Positions 48,677 to 56,419 of a stretch of 64,000 bases of DNA are shown here, in pieces (the stretch's first letter is position 1; each line of letters starts with the position of its first letter). The notes below the pieces were generated by a model. The model saw nothing but the letters and a program-made list of their open reading frames with translations, was not told the origin of the DNA and ran no database searches. The DNA lies in the NCBI GenBank assembly GCA_040255525.1, contig JBDZVD010000024.1:3502-67501 (forward strand). Direction: 5' to 3'. Source of the DNA: Rugosimonospora sp040255525 (GTDB lineage Bacteria > Actinomycetota > Actinomycetes > Mycobacteriales > Micromonosporaceae). Made by a program: the position numbers and the translations under genes.

Positions 48677-49499
48677 GGCGCTTCACCTCCAGCAGTGCGC
48701 GAGCCTCGCCGACGGGCATCGGCGGTCGCTGCGCCAGCCTGGCGAAGCCGACCGCGCGCGCGACCAGTTGCAGGTTCGATTCGACCGGCTGCCCCTTGGC
48801 GTAGCTGATCGTGTCCTCCATGCCGACCCGCAGGTGACCGCCGGCGGACAGGGAGGCCAGCAGGACCGGGATCGTGGACCGGCCGATCCCGGTGGCGGAG
48901 AACGTCGCACCGTCCGGCAGGTCCCGCAGGCAGGAGACCAGCGCCTCGGCGGTGCCCGGCATCCCGCCCGGTACGCCCATCACGAGGTCGACGTGGACGT
49001 GCCCGCCGGCCGGCGGCCCGTACGTGTCGAGCAGGCGGCGCAGCGTCGTCAACTGGCCGAGGTCGAAGATCTCGTACTCCGGCACGATCCCGCGCTCCCG
49101 CATCCGGGTGTGCAGCTCGACGATGAACTCCCAGCGGTTCATGAACACGCCGTCGCCGAAGTTGACCGTACCCATGGTGCAGGACGCCATGTCCGGCTCC
49201 GCGTCGAGTACGCGCAGCCGGTCGGCCTCCGGGTCGGTGACCGCGCCTCCGGTGGACAGCTGGATGATCAGGTCGGTCTGCTCCCGCAGGGCGGCGACCG
49301 TGTCCCGCAGCCGCCCGAGGTCCAGCGTGGGGCGGGCCTGGTCGTCGCGGATGTGGACGTGGATCACGGCCGCGCCGAGCGCCTCACACTCGCGCGCCGT
49401 GCTGACCAGCTCGTCGAGGGTCACCGGCAGCGCCGGGACATCGCTCTTGGCCGACTCGGCGCCGGTCGGCGCGATCGTGATCAACGTCGGTGTTGTCAT
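48669..49499 (-). CDS. Beta-keto acid cleavage enzyme (BKACE/DUF849)
   Basis: 276 residues of a zinc TIM barrel: ITIAPTGAESAKSDVPALPV, AAVIHVHIRDDQARPTLDLG (His ligands), PDMASCTMGTVNFGDGVFMN, EYEIFDLGQLTTL, VDLVMGVPGGMPGTAEALV and VGMEDTISYAKGQP. The founding member cleaves 3-keto-5-aminohexanoate with acetyl-CoA; family members vary in keto acid. The substrate pocket cannot be read from the sequence alone. It is coupled to asparaginase, hinting at amino-acid breakdown. Confidence 0.92.
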   Translation of the reverse strand: MTTPTLITIAPTGAESAKSDVPALPVTLDELVSTARECEALGAAVIHVHIRDDQARPTLDLGRLRDTVAALREQTDLIIQLSTGGAVTDPEADRLRVLDAEPDMASCTMGTVNFGDGVFMNRWEFIVELHTRMRERGIVPEYEIFDLGQLTTLRRLLDTYGPPAGGHVHVDLVMGVPGGMPGTAEALVSCLRDLPDGATFSATGIGRSTIPVLLASLSAGGHLRVGMEDTISYAKGQPVESNLQLVARAVGFARLAQRPPMPVGEARALLEVKRRG

Positions 49500-49657
49500 G
49501 GTCGCGATCCTGCCACGGCCGCTGACCTGCCAGCCAATCCGGCATCTGCCATCTATTACCAGCCCAAGTCGCTGCGCCCGGGCAAGATCTTCTCCGGCGA
49601 CACCGGCTGATCTGACCGGCCGGCATGACGCGGGCCGGCTCGGGTGGGCGGGCCCGC

Positions 49658-50704
49658 TCAGGGGACATCGATGGCCGCGGCCGAGACGCCGACCCGCAGC
49701 CGCGCGTCGTCAGCGACGTTGCGCTTCACCACGGCCAGCGCGATCATTCCCAGCTCGTGGTGGCGAACCGCGGTACCGACGAAACCGACCTCACGCCCCT
49801 CGGCGGTGGTCACCGCGGTGCCCGGGGCGGGCAGCTCGTCCGTGCTCACCCCGTCCAAATGCAGCAGGACCAGGCGGCGGGGCGGGCGGCCCAGGTTGTG
49901 CACCCGGGCGATCGTCTCCTGGCCCCGGTAGCAGCCCTTGTCCAGGTGCACCGCATCGGCGAGCCAGCCCACCTCCGCCGGGATCGTCCGGTGGTCGGTC
50001 TCCAGCCCGTACCGGGGCCGGCGGGCGGCCACCCGCAGTGCCTCGAACGCCCAGATCCCGGCCCGCGGCACGCCCAGCTCACCGGCGACGTCGGCCACCC
50101 GGGACCGCGGTACCAGCAGGTCGTACCCGTACCCCATCCGGCGTGCCCAGCCGCCGCCGGGCAGTGGCGCGGTCGAGTACACCGTGGTCGGGCGCGGCGC
50201 CACGTCGGCCGAGGCGAACTTCGCCCCCGGTACCGGCGCGACCCGGGGCGGGTCCAGCTCGATGCCCGGGATCCGCGCCTCCGGCCCGACCAGCGACAGC
50301 AGCGCCCAGTCGGCGGTGACGTCGGCCGGTTCGACCCGCATCAGGAAGCGCATCCGGGTCAGGAAGTCCACCAGCGCCGGCGCGGCGCCCGGCTCGGTGT
50401 CCAGCCAGGCCGTGGCGCCGTCGTCGGTCAGCACCGCGTGGTGCTCCACGTGCCCGTGCGGGGACAGCACCAGCAGCTCGCTGCCCTCGCCCGGCCGCAG
50501 GTCGGTGAGGTGCTGGGTGGTCAGGCTGTGCAGCCAGCCCAGCCGGTCCTCGCCGGGGATCGCGATGATCCCCCGGTGCGACCGGTCGACCAGGCCCGCG
50601 GCGGACTCCAGCGTCCGCTGCTCCCGCACGGGGTCGCCGTAGTGCGCCACGGCGCCGCTGTCCGGCGAGCCCGGTTGGACAGCTTCGATCAGTACCTCAG
50701 GCAT
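49658..50704 (-). CDS. Folate-binding YgfZ-type protein
   Basis: 348 residues resembling the GcvT-type aminomethyltransferase fold. The family signature is LDKGCYRGQETIARVHNLGR with its conserved cysteine. RGIIAIPGEDRLGWLHSLTT begins the N-terminal part. YgfZ proteins bind tetrahydrofolate and help assemble or repair certain 4Fe-4S enzymes. ATG 50704 is chosen because GGAGG stands five bases before it; ATG 50725 would extend further into the Fur gene. The region 49500-49657 between it and BKACE has no gene. Confidence 0.93.
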   Translation of the reverse strand: MPEVLIEAVQPGSPDSGAVAHYGDPVREQRTLESAAGLVDRSHRGIIAIPGEDRLGWLHSLTTQHLTDLRPGEGSELLVLSPHGHVEHHAVLTDDGATAWLDTEPGAAPALVDFLTRMRFLMRVEPADVTADWALLSLVGPEARIPGIELDPPRVAPVPGAKFASADVAPRPTTVYSTAPLPGGGWARRMGYGYDLLVPRSRVADVAGELGVPRAGIWAFEALRVAARRPRYGLETDHRTIPAEVGWLADAVHLDKGCYRGQETIARVHNLGRPPRRLVLLHLDGVSTDELPAPGTAVTTAEGREVGFVGTAVRHHELGMIALAVVKRNVADDARLRVGVSAAAIDVP

Positions 50705-51122
50705 CCCCGCCTCCACATCCGGCACACAACCCGAACAGCGCGATATGGCCGATATCGATCAGGAAGCCGTGCTCGCGCGTCAGCGTGTCGGCGAGCGGGC
50801 CGAGCACGCCCGAGGACACCTCGACGATCGCTGCGCAGCGCCGGCACACCAGGTGGACGTGCTGCGCCTCACCCACCGCGTGATAGGTCGGCGCCCCGTG
50901 GGAGAGGTGCGCGTGGGTCACCAGACCCAGCTCCTCCAGCAGTTCCAGGGCGCGGTACACGGTGGTGATGTTCACTCCGGCGGCGGTCTCGGCGACCCGC
51001 GCGTGCACCTGGTCCGGAGTGGCGTGACCGAGCGCGTGCACTGCCTCCAGCACCAGTTGCCGCTGGGCGGTCAACCGCAGACCACGGGAGCGCAGTACCT
51101 CCGCCAGCGGCGATTTCGACAC
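50697..51122 (-). CDS. Fur-family metalloregulator
   Basis: 141 residues. The winged helix reads LRLTAQRQLVLEAVHALGHA and ITTVYRALELLEELGLVTHA. The metal region has HVHLVCRRCAAIVEVSSG and LCAGCGGG, giving the two CxxC pairs of the structural zinc site, and histidines in YHAVGEAQHVH. Fur, Zur, Nur and Mur cannot be told apart with confidence. Streptomyces nur neighbours a similar set of genes, so Nur-like nickel sensing is one option. It overlaps ygfZ by eight bases. Confidence 0.9.
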   Translation of the reverse strand: MSKSPLAEVLRSRGLRLTAQRQLVLEAVHALGHATPDQVHARVAETAAGVNITTVYRALELLEELGLVTHAHLSHGAPTYHAVGEAQHVHLVCRRCAAIVEVSSGVLGPLADTLTREHGFLIDIGHIALFGLCAGCGGGDA

Positions 51123-51199
51123 GTTTCGAGAGTACTCGCGCCAGCGATCGTGACCGTGACCGGCGGGGCGCCGCGCGCGGCCGGCGGCGCCCCTGCGGG

Positions 51200-51205
51200 T
51201 ACGCT
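51200..51205 (+). promoter_or_regulatory. -10 element of the aminotransferase gene (leaderless start)
   Basis: TACGCT lies six bases before GTG 51212, the spacing expected for a leaderless mRNA. No -35 is obvious and there is no ribosome binding site. Confidence 0.5.
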
Positions 51206-51211
51206 CCCGAT

Positions 51212-52051
51212 GTGCCGCAGCGAGTGGTTGCCGTGCTTGGTCGCGGCGTCGTACCAGCCCAGACTCCCATCCTCCGCGCCGATGACCTCGGTGTCCTGCG
51301 CGGCGACGGGATCTTCGAGACCATGCACGTCCGCAGTCGCCGGGCCTGGCTGATCGGAGACCACCTGGACCGGATGAGCCGCTCCGCCGAGCTGGTCGAC
51401 CTCGCCCTGCCGCCGCGCGAGGCGCTCCTCGACCTGGCCGGGCAGGCGCTGGCCGAGTGGCCGGACGACGTCGAGGGCGCGCTGCGGCTGGTGTGCACCC
51501 GCGGCGGCGAGGACGGCGGGCCGGTCACCGCGTTCGCGACGCTCGCTGCGGTCGGCGACGGCTCGCTGCGGGCCCGCCGGGAGGGTGTCGCGGTCGCGAC
51601 CGCCTCGTTGGGCGTCGCCGCCGACGCGCGGCCGGCCGCGCCGTGGCTGCTCGGCGGGGCGAAGACGCTGTCGTACGCGGTGAACATGGCCAGCCAGCGA
51701 TGGGCCGGCGGCCAGGGCGTGGACGACGTGCTGTGGGTCTCCAGCGACGGGTACGCGCTGGAGGCACCGACCTCGACCCTGGTCTGGCTGGCCGGCGGCA
51801 CGCTGTGGACAGTGCCCGCGGCCTCGACCGGGATCCTCCCCGGGATCACCGCGCGCTGGCTCCTGGATCACGCCGGTGATCTGGGTTACTCGGCCGGCGA
51901 GCGGATGATCCGCCCGGCCGGCCTGACCGAGGTGGACGGCGCCTGGCTGGCCTCCTCGGTGCGCGGCCTGGCGGAGGTCCGCAGCCTCGACGGCAAGCCG
52001 CTCAACCAGGCCGCCGACACCGCCCGCATGCTGGGCCTGCTCGGCTTCTGA
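51212..52051 (+). CDS. Class IV aminotransferase, aminodeoxychorismate-lyase-like
   Basis: 279 residues of the fold type IV PLP enzymes. RADDLGVLRGDGIFETMHVR begins the active site; the PLP lysine is in LLGGAKTLSYAVNMASQRWA. EAPTSTLVWLAGGTLWTVPA and STGILPGITARWLLD complete it. The family covers aminodeoxychorismate lyase (PabC, p-aminobenzoate synthesis) and branched-chain aminotransferases; the size and the position equal to Rv0812 favour the former. The folate link to neighbouring YgfZ is suggestive. Confidence 0.87.
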   Translation: MPQRVVAVLGRGVVPAQTPILRADDLGVLRGDGIFETMHVRSRRAWLIGDHLDRMSRSAELVDLALPPREALLDLAGQALAEWPDDVEGALRLVCTRGGEDGGPVTAFATLAAVGDGSLRARREGVAVATASLGVAADARPAAPWLLGGAKTLSYAVNMASQRWAGGQGVDDVLWVSSDGYALEAPTSTLVWLAGGTLWTVPAASTGILPGITARWLLDHAGDLGYSAGERMIRPAGLTEVDGAWLASSVRGLAEVRSLDGKPLNQAADTARMLGLLGF

Positions 52052-52053
52052 CC

Positions 52054-52094
52054 GCTGACGCGCCGGTCCTTTGGGCCGCAGCCGGCGCGTCAGC
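52054..52094. terminator. 13-bp perfect hairpin between convergent genes
   Basis: GCTGACGCGCCGG (52054-52066) pairs with CCGGCGCGTCAGC (52082-52094) around a 15-base loop. It starts two bases after the aminotransferase stop and includes the stop codon of the nitrobindin gene, so it should act on both convergent transcripts. Confidence 0.8.
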
Positions 52095-52677
52095 CGCCGA
52101 CCCGCAGGAGCCTCGCGGACAGGTGCGCGGACATCGGCTGGCCCATCGCGGCCATCTCCTGCGCGTACAGCAGGGCGCCTTCGACGATGCCGTACAGCCG
52201 CTGGCCGGCGGTGACCTCCTTGGCCGAGACCGTACGCACGACCGCGTCGGTGACCAGCTCGACCTTGAGGTGATCCATCCGGCCGACGTACAGCTCCATG
52301 ACCCCGGACGGGTTGTTCAGCAGCACCTCCAGCTCGTCGGTCGCCTTGCCATCCGCCATGACCGGCCGCCACCAGCCGCTCTCCCGGGCCGCCGGCCGGA
52401 TCGGCGTGCCGTCGTCCTCGATCAGCCAGGACCGCGACTCGTAGAACAGGAACGGCCGGCCGTCGTGGCTGAACCGGACCTCCTGGGCGTAATCGAAGTC
52501 CTCGACGGTGGGGTACCCGCCCCGGCCCCGGCCCCGCCAGACGCCGATGAACGGCAGCAACCCGAGCAGCGCGGGGTGCAGATCCGGCCCGGTACGCAGG
52601 TCGTGAGTCTCCTCGTACGGATACTCCGGAACCGGCGGGGCGTTCAACCACGGCGGCGGTGTCAGGCTGTCAGTCAC
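52090..52677 (-). CDS. Nitrobindin (THAP4/FABP-like heme-binding protein)
   Basis: 195 residues. LHPALLGLLPFIGVWRGRGR holds the GxWxGxG motif of nitrobindins; EVRFSHDGRPFLFYESRSWL and ESGWWRPVMADGKATDELEV form the ten-stranded barrel. The C-terminal MSAHLSARLLR supplies the proximal histidine. Nitrobindins carry ferric heme that reacts with NO and peroxynitrite. It matches Rv0813c, which sits in the same position beside Rv0812. GTG 52677 overlaps the small membrane-peptide gene (GTGA). Confidence 0.88.
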   Translation of the reverse strand: MTDSLTPPPWLNAPPVPEYPYEETHDLRTGPDLHPALLGLLPFIGVWRGRGRGGYPTVEDFDYAQEVRFSHDGRPFLFYESRSWLIEDDGTPIRPAARESGWWRPVMADGKATDELEVLLNNPSGVMELYVGRMDHLKVELVTDAVVRTVSAKEVTAGQRLYGIVEGALLYAQEMAAMGQPMSAHLSARLLRVGG

Positions 52678-52778
52678 CAGCGTCCTCTCGAAACCCGTAC
52701 AGCAAGGTAGACCAGCCCGCCGGCCAGCGCGCCAAAGCCGGCGACCAGGAGGCTGACAAAACCGATCTCGGTAACCAC
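52674..52778 (-). CDS. 34-residue single-pass membrane peptide
   Basis: A very short gene in front of nitrobindin. The peptide is one hydrophobic helix (IGFVSLLVAGFGALAGGLVY) with a basic end (RVSRGRW). Its stop overlaps the nitrobindin GTG, so translation is coupled. GTG 52778 follows GGAGG at two bases and TAGGAT at eight. I recognise no family. Confidence 0.65.
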   Translation of the reverse strand: MVTEIGFVSLLVAGFGALAGGLVYLAVRVSRGRW

Positions 52779-52786
52779 GGCCTCCG

Positions 52787-52796
52787 ATCCTATGCT
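52787..52796. promoter_or_regulatory. Overlapping divergent -10 elements
   Basis: On the minus strand TAGGAT (52792-52787) precedes the membrane-peptide gene. On the plus strand TATGCT (52791-52796) precedes the DsrE gene by seven bases. The two -10 boxes share the TA pair at 52791-52792, so the promoters cannot both be open at once. Confidence 0.5.
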
Positions 52797-52803
52797 GGTC
52801 AGC

Positions 52804-53166
52804 ATGGTCCGTTCTCTGGTCATCAAGGTGACTGCCGGCAGCGACGCCCCCGAACGCTGCTCGCAGGCGTTCACCGTGGCCGCGACCGCGGTCGCCGCCG
52901 GTGTCGACGTCTCGATCTGGCTCACCGGCGAGTCCGCCTGGTTCGCCCTGCCCGGACGGGCCGCGGAGTTCGAGCTGCCGCACTCCGCCCCGCTGCCCGA
53001 CCTGCTGGAGGCCCTGCTGGCCGGTGGCCGGGTGACGCTCTGTACCCAGTGCGCGGCCCGGCGCTCGATCGGCCCGGAGGACGTGATCCCGCGGGTCCGC
53101 ATCGCCGGCGCGGCGGTCTTCGTCGAGGAGATCACTGCCGAGGGCGCCCAGGCGCTGGTCTACTGA
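52804..53166 (+). CDS. DsrE-family protein
   Basis: 120 residues from ATG 52804 (or 124 from ATG 52792). SLVIKVTAGSDAPERCSQAF starts the DsrE/TusD-like sandwich; ELPHSAPLPDLLEALLAGGR and LCTQCAARRSIGPEDVIPRV follow, with a CxxC (CTQC) at about residue 83. These proteins take part in sulfur relay in some bacteria, but this soluble single-domain type is not characterised. The leaderless start fits the -10 at 52791. It is convergent with the next gene. Confidence 0.83.
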   Translation: MVRSLVIKVTAGSDAPERCSQAFTVAATAVAAGVDVSIWLTGESAWFALPGRAAEFELPHSAPLPDLLEALLAGGRVTLCTQCAARRSIGPEDVIPRVRIAGAAVFVEEITAEGAQALVY

Positions 53167-53193
53167 CCGGGCGTTCGGTGACCGGGCGACAGG

Positions 53194-54045
53194 TCAGGAC
53201 CGGCAGGCGCCGGTGGTGAGCGTCACGGTGAGCTGGTCGCCGTCGGTGCGGGCGAGCAGGCCGGTGACCTCCGCGTACACGTCGTCCCGGTCGACCACGG
53301 GCGGGTGCGCCGGCACGGCCAGGGCGTCGAGCGGCTGCCGGGCCACGCCGACCGCTTCAACGGTACGCACACCGCACGCGAGCCGGTGGATGGACCAGCG
53401 CGGGGAAGTGACGCCGAGCGCGTCGAGGATCCGCTGTACCGGAGCCCGGCCGGCGGCGGCCGGTACCCGAGTGGGGTCGGGCGCCGGCAGCTCGCCCCGG
53501 GGCCGGCAGCCGGTGGCCGCACCGACCCGTACCAGGCCGGCGCGGTCCACCGAGCCGGTGATCTGGACGTAGTCGCCGGCATCGGCGCTCATCCGCTGCG
53601 CGGTGAGGCCGCCGGTCTTCGGGTGCGCGGCACTCGCCCGGTACGAGCGGGGCAGCCCAGCCACGATCCGGTCCAGGAGCGCCGACTCGGTACCCGGGGC
53701 GGTGGCCAGCCATGCCTCCCGGTCGTAGCGCACCCCCTGCCGTACCGGGGTGATCGCGCAGGTGGTCACCTCGTCGTACCCGGTGATCGCCGGCACCACC
53801 CCGGTACCGGCCGCGTTGACCACCTGGCCGATCGCCCGGTCGACGGTCGGCTCCGCGCCGGCGGCGGTGGTCTGTTCCCGGACGGTCGGCCGGCCGTGCC
53901 ACGCGTACCAGACCCCACCGGCCACCAGTACCAGCGCCCAGGCGCAGCACACCACGACCAGCACGCGGCGACGGCGCGGGTCGCCGGGCGGGGCCGGACG
54001 GGGTGGCTCGTACGGCACGTACCTCGGCGGGTTGTCCACTGTCAC
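53194..54045 (-). CDS. Actinobacterial membrane-anchored protein of unknown function
   Basis: 283 residues. A Pro-rich cytosolic N-terminus (NPPRYVPYEPPRPAPPGDPR) precedes one membrane helix (VLVVVCCAWALVLVAGGVWY) and an external domain with four cysteines (EVTTCAITPV, GAATGCRPRG, HRLACGVRTV, TTGACRS) that could form two disulfides. I recognise no family. GTG 54045 and ATG 54069 are both possible starts. The gene ends a run in front of the sulfurtransferase pair but is separated from it by 101 bases. Confidence 0.75.
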   Translation of the reverse strand: MTVDNPPRYVPYEPPRPAPPGDPRRRRVLVVVCCAWALVLVAGGVWYAWHGRPTVREQTTAAGAEPTVDRAIGQVVNAAGTGVVPAITGYDEVTTCAITPVRQGVRYDREAWLATAPGTESALLDRIVAGLPRSYRASAAHPKTGGLTAQRMSADAGDYVQITGSVDRAGLVRVGAATGCRPRGELPAPDPTRVPAAAGRAPVQRILDALGVTSPRWSIHRLACGVRTVEAVGVARQPLDALAVPAHPPVVDRDDVYAEVTGLLARTDGDQLTVTLTTGACRS

Positions 54046-54146
54046 GCGACCATCGTCCTCCCCCCGCACATCCTGCCCGCACGCGAAGGTGCCGGCGGCG
54101 CGCCGTGCGCGCCCCCGGCACCTTCGCGATGCCGCTGCCTGGAGTT

Positions 54147-54461
54147 TCAGGCGGCGACCGAGAGAGCCACCTCGGTGACGCCCCGGCCCGCGTCGACCGT
54201 CGCGTCGCCGTTGCCCGCCCGGGACAGCGCCCGCAGGGTCCAGCTGCCCGGGGCGGCGAAGAACCGGAACTGGCCGGCCGCCGAGGTGACCACCTCGGCG
54301 GTGAACTCGCCGGACGCGTCGAGAAGCCGCACGTAGGCGCCGGACACCGGCTGGTCACCGGCGCGAACCACGCCGGTGATCACGGTCTCCTTCTCGACGT
54401 TGACGCTCGCCGGAAGCGGCGCGGACTGCTCCGGCGCCCCGCAGCCTGAGATGTCGGTCAT
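54147..54461 (-). CDS. DUF1416 (SseC-like) protein
   Basis: 104 residues with a CNA-B/carboxypeptidase-regulatory-like beta sandwich: VITGVVRAGDQPVSGAYVRL, LDASGEFTAEVVTSAAGQFR, FFAAPGSWTLRALSRAGNGD. The N-terminus MTDISGCGAPEQSAPLP carries a single conserved cysteine. It is the SseC partner encoded after thiosulfate sulfurtransferase in mycobacteria (Rv0814c); here only four bases separate the two. The role in sulfur transfer is unproven. Confidence 0.9.
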   Translation of the reverse strand: MTDISGCGAPEQSAPLPASVNVEKETVITGVVRAGDQPVSGAYVRLLDASGEFTAEVVTSAAGQFRFFAAPGSWTLRALSRAGNGDATVDAGRGVTEVALSVAA

Positions 54462-54465
54462 GGTC

Positions 54466-55314
54466 TCACCCCTGCCCCGGCTCGTCGCCCAGAGCGACCG
54501 GCACACCCACCAGCGAGCCGTACTCGGTCCACGAGCCGTCGTAGTTCTTGACATTGCTGTGGCCGAGGAGTTCGCGCAGCACGAACCAGGTGTGCGAGGA
54601 GCGCTCGCCGATCCGGCAGTACGCGATGGTGTCCTTGCTGTCGTCCAGGCCAGCGGCGCCGTAGATCTCGCGCAGCTCGTCGTCGGACTTGAAGGTGCCG
54701 TCCTCGTTGGCGGCCTTGCTCCACGGCACGTTGATCGCGGTCGGCACGTGCCCGGCCCGCTGCGCGTGCTCCTGCGGCAGGTGGGCGGGGGCCAGCAGCC
54801 GGCCGGCGTACTCGTCGGGCGAGCGGACGTCGACGAGGTTCTGCGCGCCGATGGCGGACACCACGTCGTCGCGGAACGCGCGCAGCGACAGGTCCTGCTC
54901 CTGCGCCACGTAGTTGGTCGCCGGGCGGTTGGTGCTCTCCTGGGTCAGGGACCGGTTGTCCAGCTCCCACTTCTTCCGGCCGCCGTCCAGCAGCCGGACG
55001 TCCCGGTGGCCGTACAGCTTGAAGTACCAGTACGCGTACGCGGCGAACCAGTTGTTATTGCCGCCGTACAGGACGACGATGTCGTCGTTGCCGATCCCGC
55101 GCGAGGACAGCAGGGCTTGGAACTGCTCGCGGTTGACGAAGTCCCGCCGGACCGGGTCCTGCAGGTCCAGACGCCAGTCGAGCTTGACGGCGCCGGGGAT
55201 GTGACCTGTGTCGTAGGCGCTGGTGTCCTCGTCGACCTCGACGAAGACGACGCCCGCGGCGCCCAGGTTCTTCTCGGCCCAATCGGCGGAGACGAGTACG
55301 GAGTCGCGACTCAT
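54466..55314 (-). CDS. sseA: Thiosulfate sulfurtransferase (tandem rhodanese)
   Basis: 282 residues with two rhodanese domains. The N-terminal one is inactive (VVLYGGNNNWFAAYAYWYFK). The C-terminal active loop IAYCRIGERSSHTWFVLREL carries the persulfide cysteine. DVRSPDEYAGRLLAPAHLPQ and RAGHVPTAINVPWSKA are the CH2 motifs. It transfers sulfur from thiosulfate or a persulfide to a thiol acceptor. It is the Rv0815c (cysA2) equivalent with sseC downstream. Transcription begins in front of a Cys-containing leader peptide, and AGAGGT precedes the ATG. Confidence 0.93.
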   Translation of the reverse strand: MSRDSVLVSADWAEKNLGAAGVVFVEVDEDTSAYDTGHIPGAVKLDWRLDLQDPVRRDFVNREQFQALLSSRGIGNDDIVVLYGGNNNWFAAYAYWYFKLYGHRDVRLLDGGRKKWELDNRSLTQESTNRPATNYVAQEQDLSLRAFRDDVVSAIGAQNLVDVRSPDEYAGRLLAPAHLPQEHAQRAGHVPTAINVPWSKAANEDGTFKSDDELREIYGAAGLDDSKDTIAYCRIGERSSHTWFVLRELLGHSNVKNYDGSWTEYGSLVGVPVALGDEPGQG

Positions 55315-55338
55315 AGCTACCTCTCGAAGATGGTGAAC

Positions 55339-55365
55339 GGGTCGCGATCATGCACGCCGCGACCC
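55339..55365 (-). promoter_or_regulatory. Hairpin between leader peptide and sseA
   Basis: GGGTCGCG and CGCGACCC pair perfectly around an 11-base loop, 70 bases after the leader stop and 25 bases before the sseA ATG. It could be the attenuator or translation-control element that the leader peptide sets. Confidence 0.5.
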
Positions 55366-55434
55366 AGGGGCGATCGATGGGTACGTCGGACGGCGCCGCT
55401 GCCGGCTAACAGGCTGGAGAGAACGGCCGCCGTG

Positions 55435-55554
55435 TCAGACCTGGCGACACAGGCATGCTGCGACCAGGCCGAAGTCGATCGGCCGGCGCTTGGTGAGCAT
55501 CAGGTCACGGTCGCTGCACGCCTGGGATGGCGAGGCGGGGACCACGGGGCTCAT
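55435..55554 (-). CDS. Cysteine-containing leader peptide of the sulfurtransferase operon
   Basis: A short frame ends in MLTKRRPIDFGLVAACLCR plus two residues. This closely follows the 'putative leader peptide' of actinobacterial sulfur genes (pattern MLTKRRxxDxxxVAxxLCR). The Cys-Leu-Cys near the stop would make ribosomes stall when cysteinyl-tRNA is short. ATG 55500 gives 21 residues without a ribosome site; ATG 55554, eight bases behind a -10, gives 39 residues and a leaderless start. Cysteine-responsive leaderless peptides of this kind regulate sulfurtransferase operons in mycobacteria. Confidence 0.72.
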   Translation of the reverse strand: MSPVVPASPSQACSDRDLMLTKRRPIDFGLVAACLCRQV

Positions 55555-55562
55555 GGTTCCGG

Positions 55563-55568
55563 AGCCTA
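55563..55568 (-). promoter_or_regulatory. -10 element of the leader-sseA operon
   Basis: TAGGCT on the minus strand stands eight bases before ATG 55554, consistent with leaderless transcription starting at the leader peptide. Confidence 0.45.
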
Positions 55569-55619
55569 TCATCGCGGCAACCGGGCGAACAGTGCGTCTC
55601 ACCTTGCGACAAGGCTCAC

Positions 55620-56387
55620 TTACGCTCCGCCGCCAGCCAGCGCGACATCCGTCGCCGTCGCCGTGATGGCCACGCCCTCCGGCCTCGCCTGAACGCTCTT
55701 GACCTTCAGGTGGTACGGCAGCGGCGGGATCTTCACGCTGAACGACAGCTCCTCCTTGAGCGAGCCGAGCACCGCCTGCAGCAGCGCGGGGACCCCGCCT
55801 CCCCGGACGTTCACCTGCGTGATGTTCACGTGCGCCGTGCCGCCGCTGACGGCGATCGTGCCGGTGGCGACCACGGTCGTCGACACATTCAGCACCCGCA
55901 CCGGCGCGGTGATCTGCACCTTGCCGTCCGGCAGTGCGGTGACGGTGGCGCCCGTGCTGTTGAACTTCGACAGGTCGATCAGCTTGTTGACCGAGTCCCA
56001 GCCGAGCCGGCCGGTGCCGGTGACGTTGTCCGCGGTGACCTGGCCGTTCCCGTTGATCAAGGCGCGGGCACTGGCGTTGACGCCGGTGGCGACGACGGTG
56101 AGGTCGTCAAGGGTGACGTCCTGGTCGGTCGGTTTCGTCACATCGATCGTTATCTTGTCGTACCGGCCCCGGACGACCTGGGTCAGGAACGGGAACCCGC
56201 TGATCTTGACGGACGGATCCTCCGGGGAGCTGATGTGCTGGTCGGCCATCTGCTGCTTGGCCTGGCTGGCAACGGTGCGTTGCGCGGCGTAGGCGGCCAC
56301 CCGGTCGGTGATGGTGAGCAGCCCGACCACGGCGATCACCAGGATCACCAGCACAAGCAGGGCCTTGCGTCCACGACTGGCCGCCAT
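55620..56387 (-). CDS. lmeA: LmeA-family (DUF2993) phospholipid-binding protein
   Basis: 255 residues. An N-terminal membrane helix (ALLVLVILVIAVVGLLTITD) anchors an external domain with AYAAQRTVASQAKQQMADQH, VKISGFPFLTQVVRGRYDKI and TIDVTKPTDQDVTLDDLTVV, the DUF2993 signature. In mycobacteria LmeA (Rv0817c) is a periplasmic protein needed for lipomannan elongation and binds anionic phospholipids. The context (sseA, glnR, mshD) matches Rv0814-0819. ATG 56387 is the start; the frame continues to 56522 without family support. Confidence 0.88.
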   Translation of the reverse strand: MAASRGRKALLVLVILVIAVVGLLTITDRVAAYAAQRTVASQAKQQMADQHISSPEDPSVKISGFPFLTQVVRGRYDKITIDVTKPTDQDVTLDDLTVVATGVNASARALINGNGQVTADNVTGTGRLGWDSVNKLIDLSKFNSTGATVTALPDGKVQITAPVRVLNVSTTVVATGTIAVSGGTAHVNITQVNVRGGGVPALLQAVLGSLKEELSFSVKIPPLPYHLKVKSVQARPEGVAITATATDVALAGGGA

Positions 56388-56419
56388 GTGAGTGCTCCTC
56401 GCTCTCGTTGCGCCGCCCG

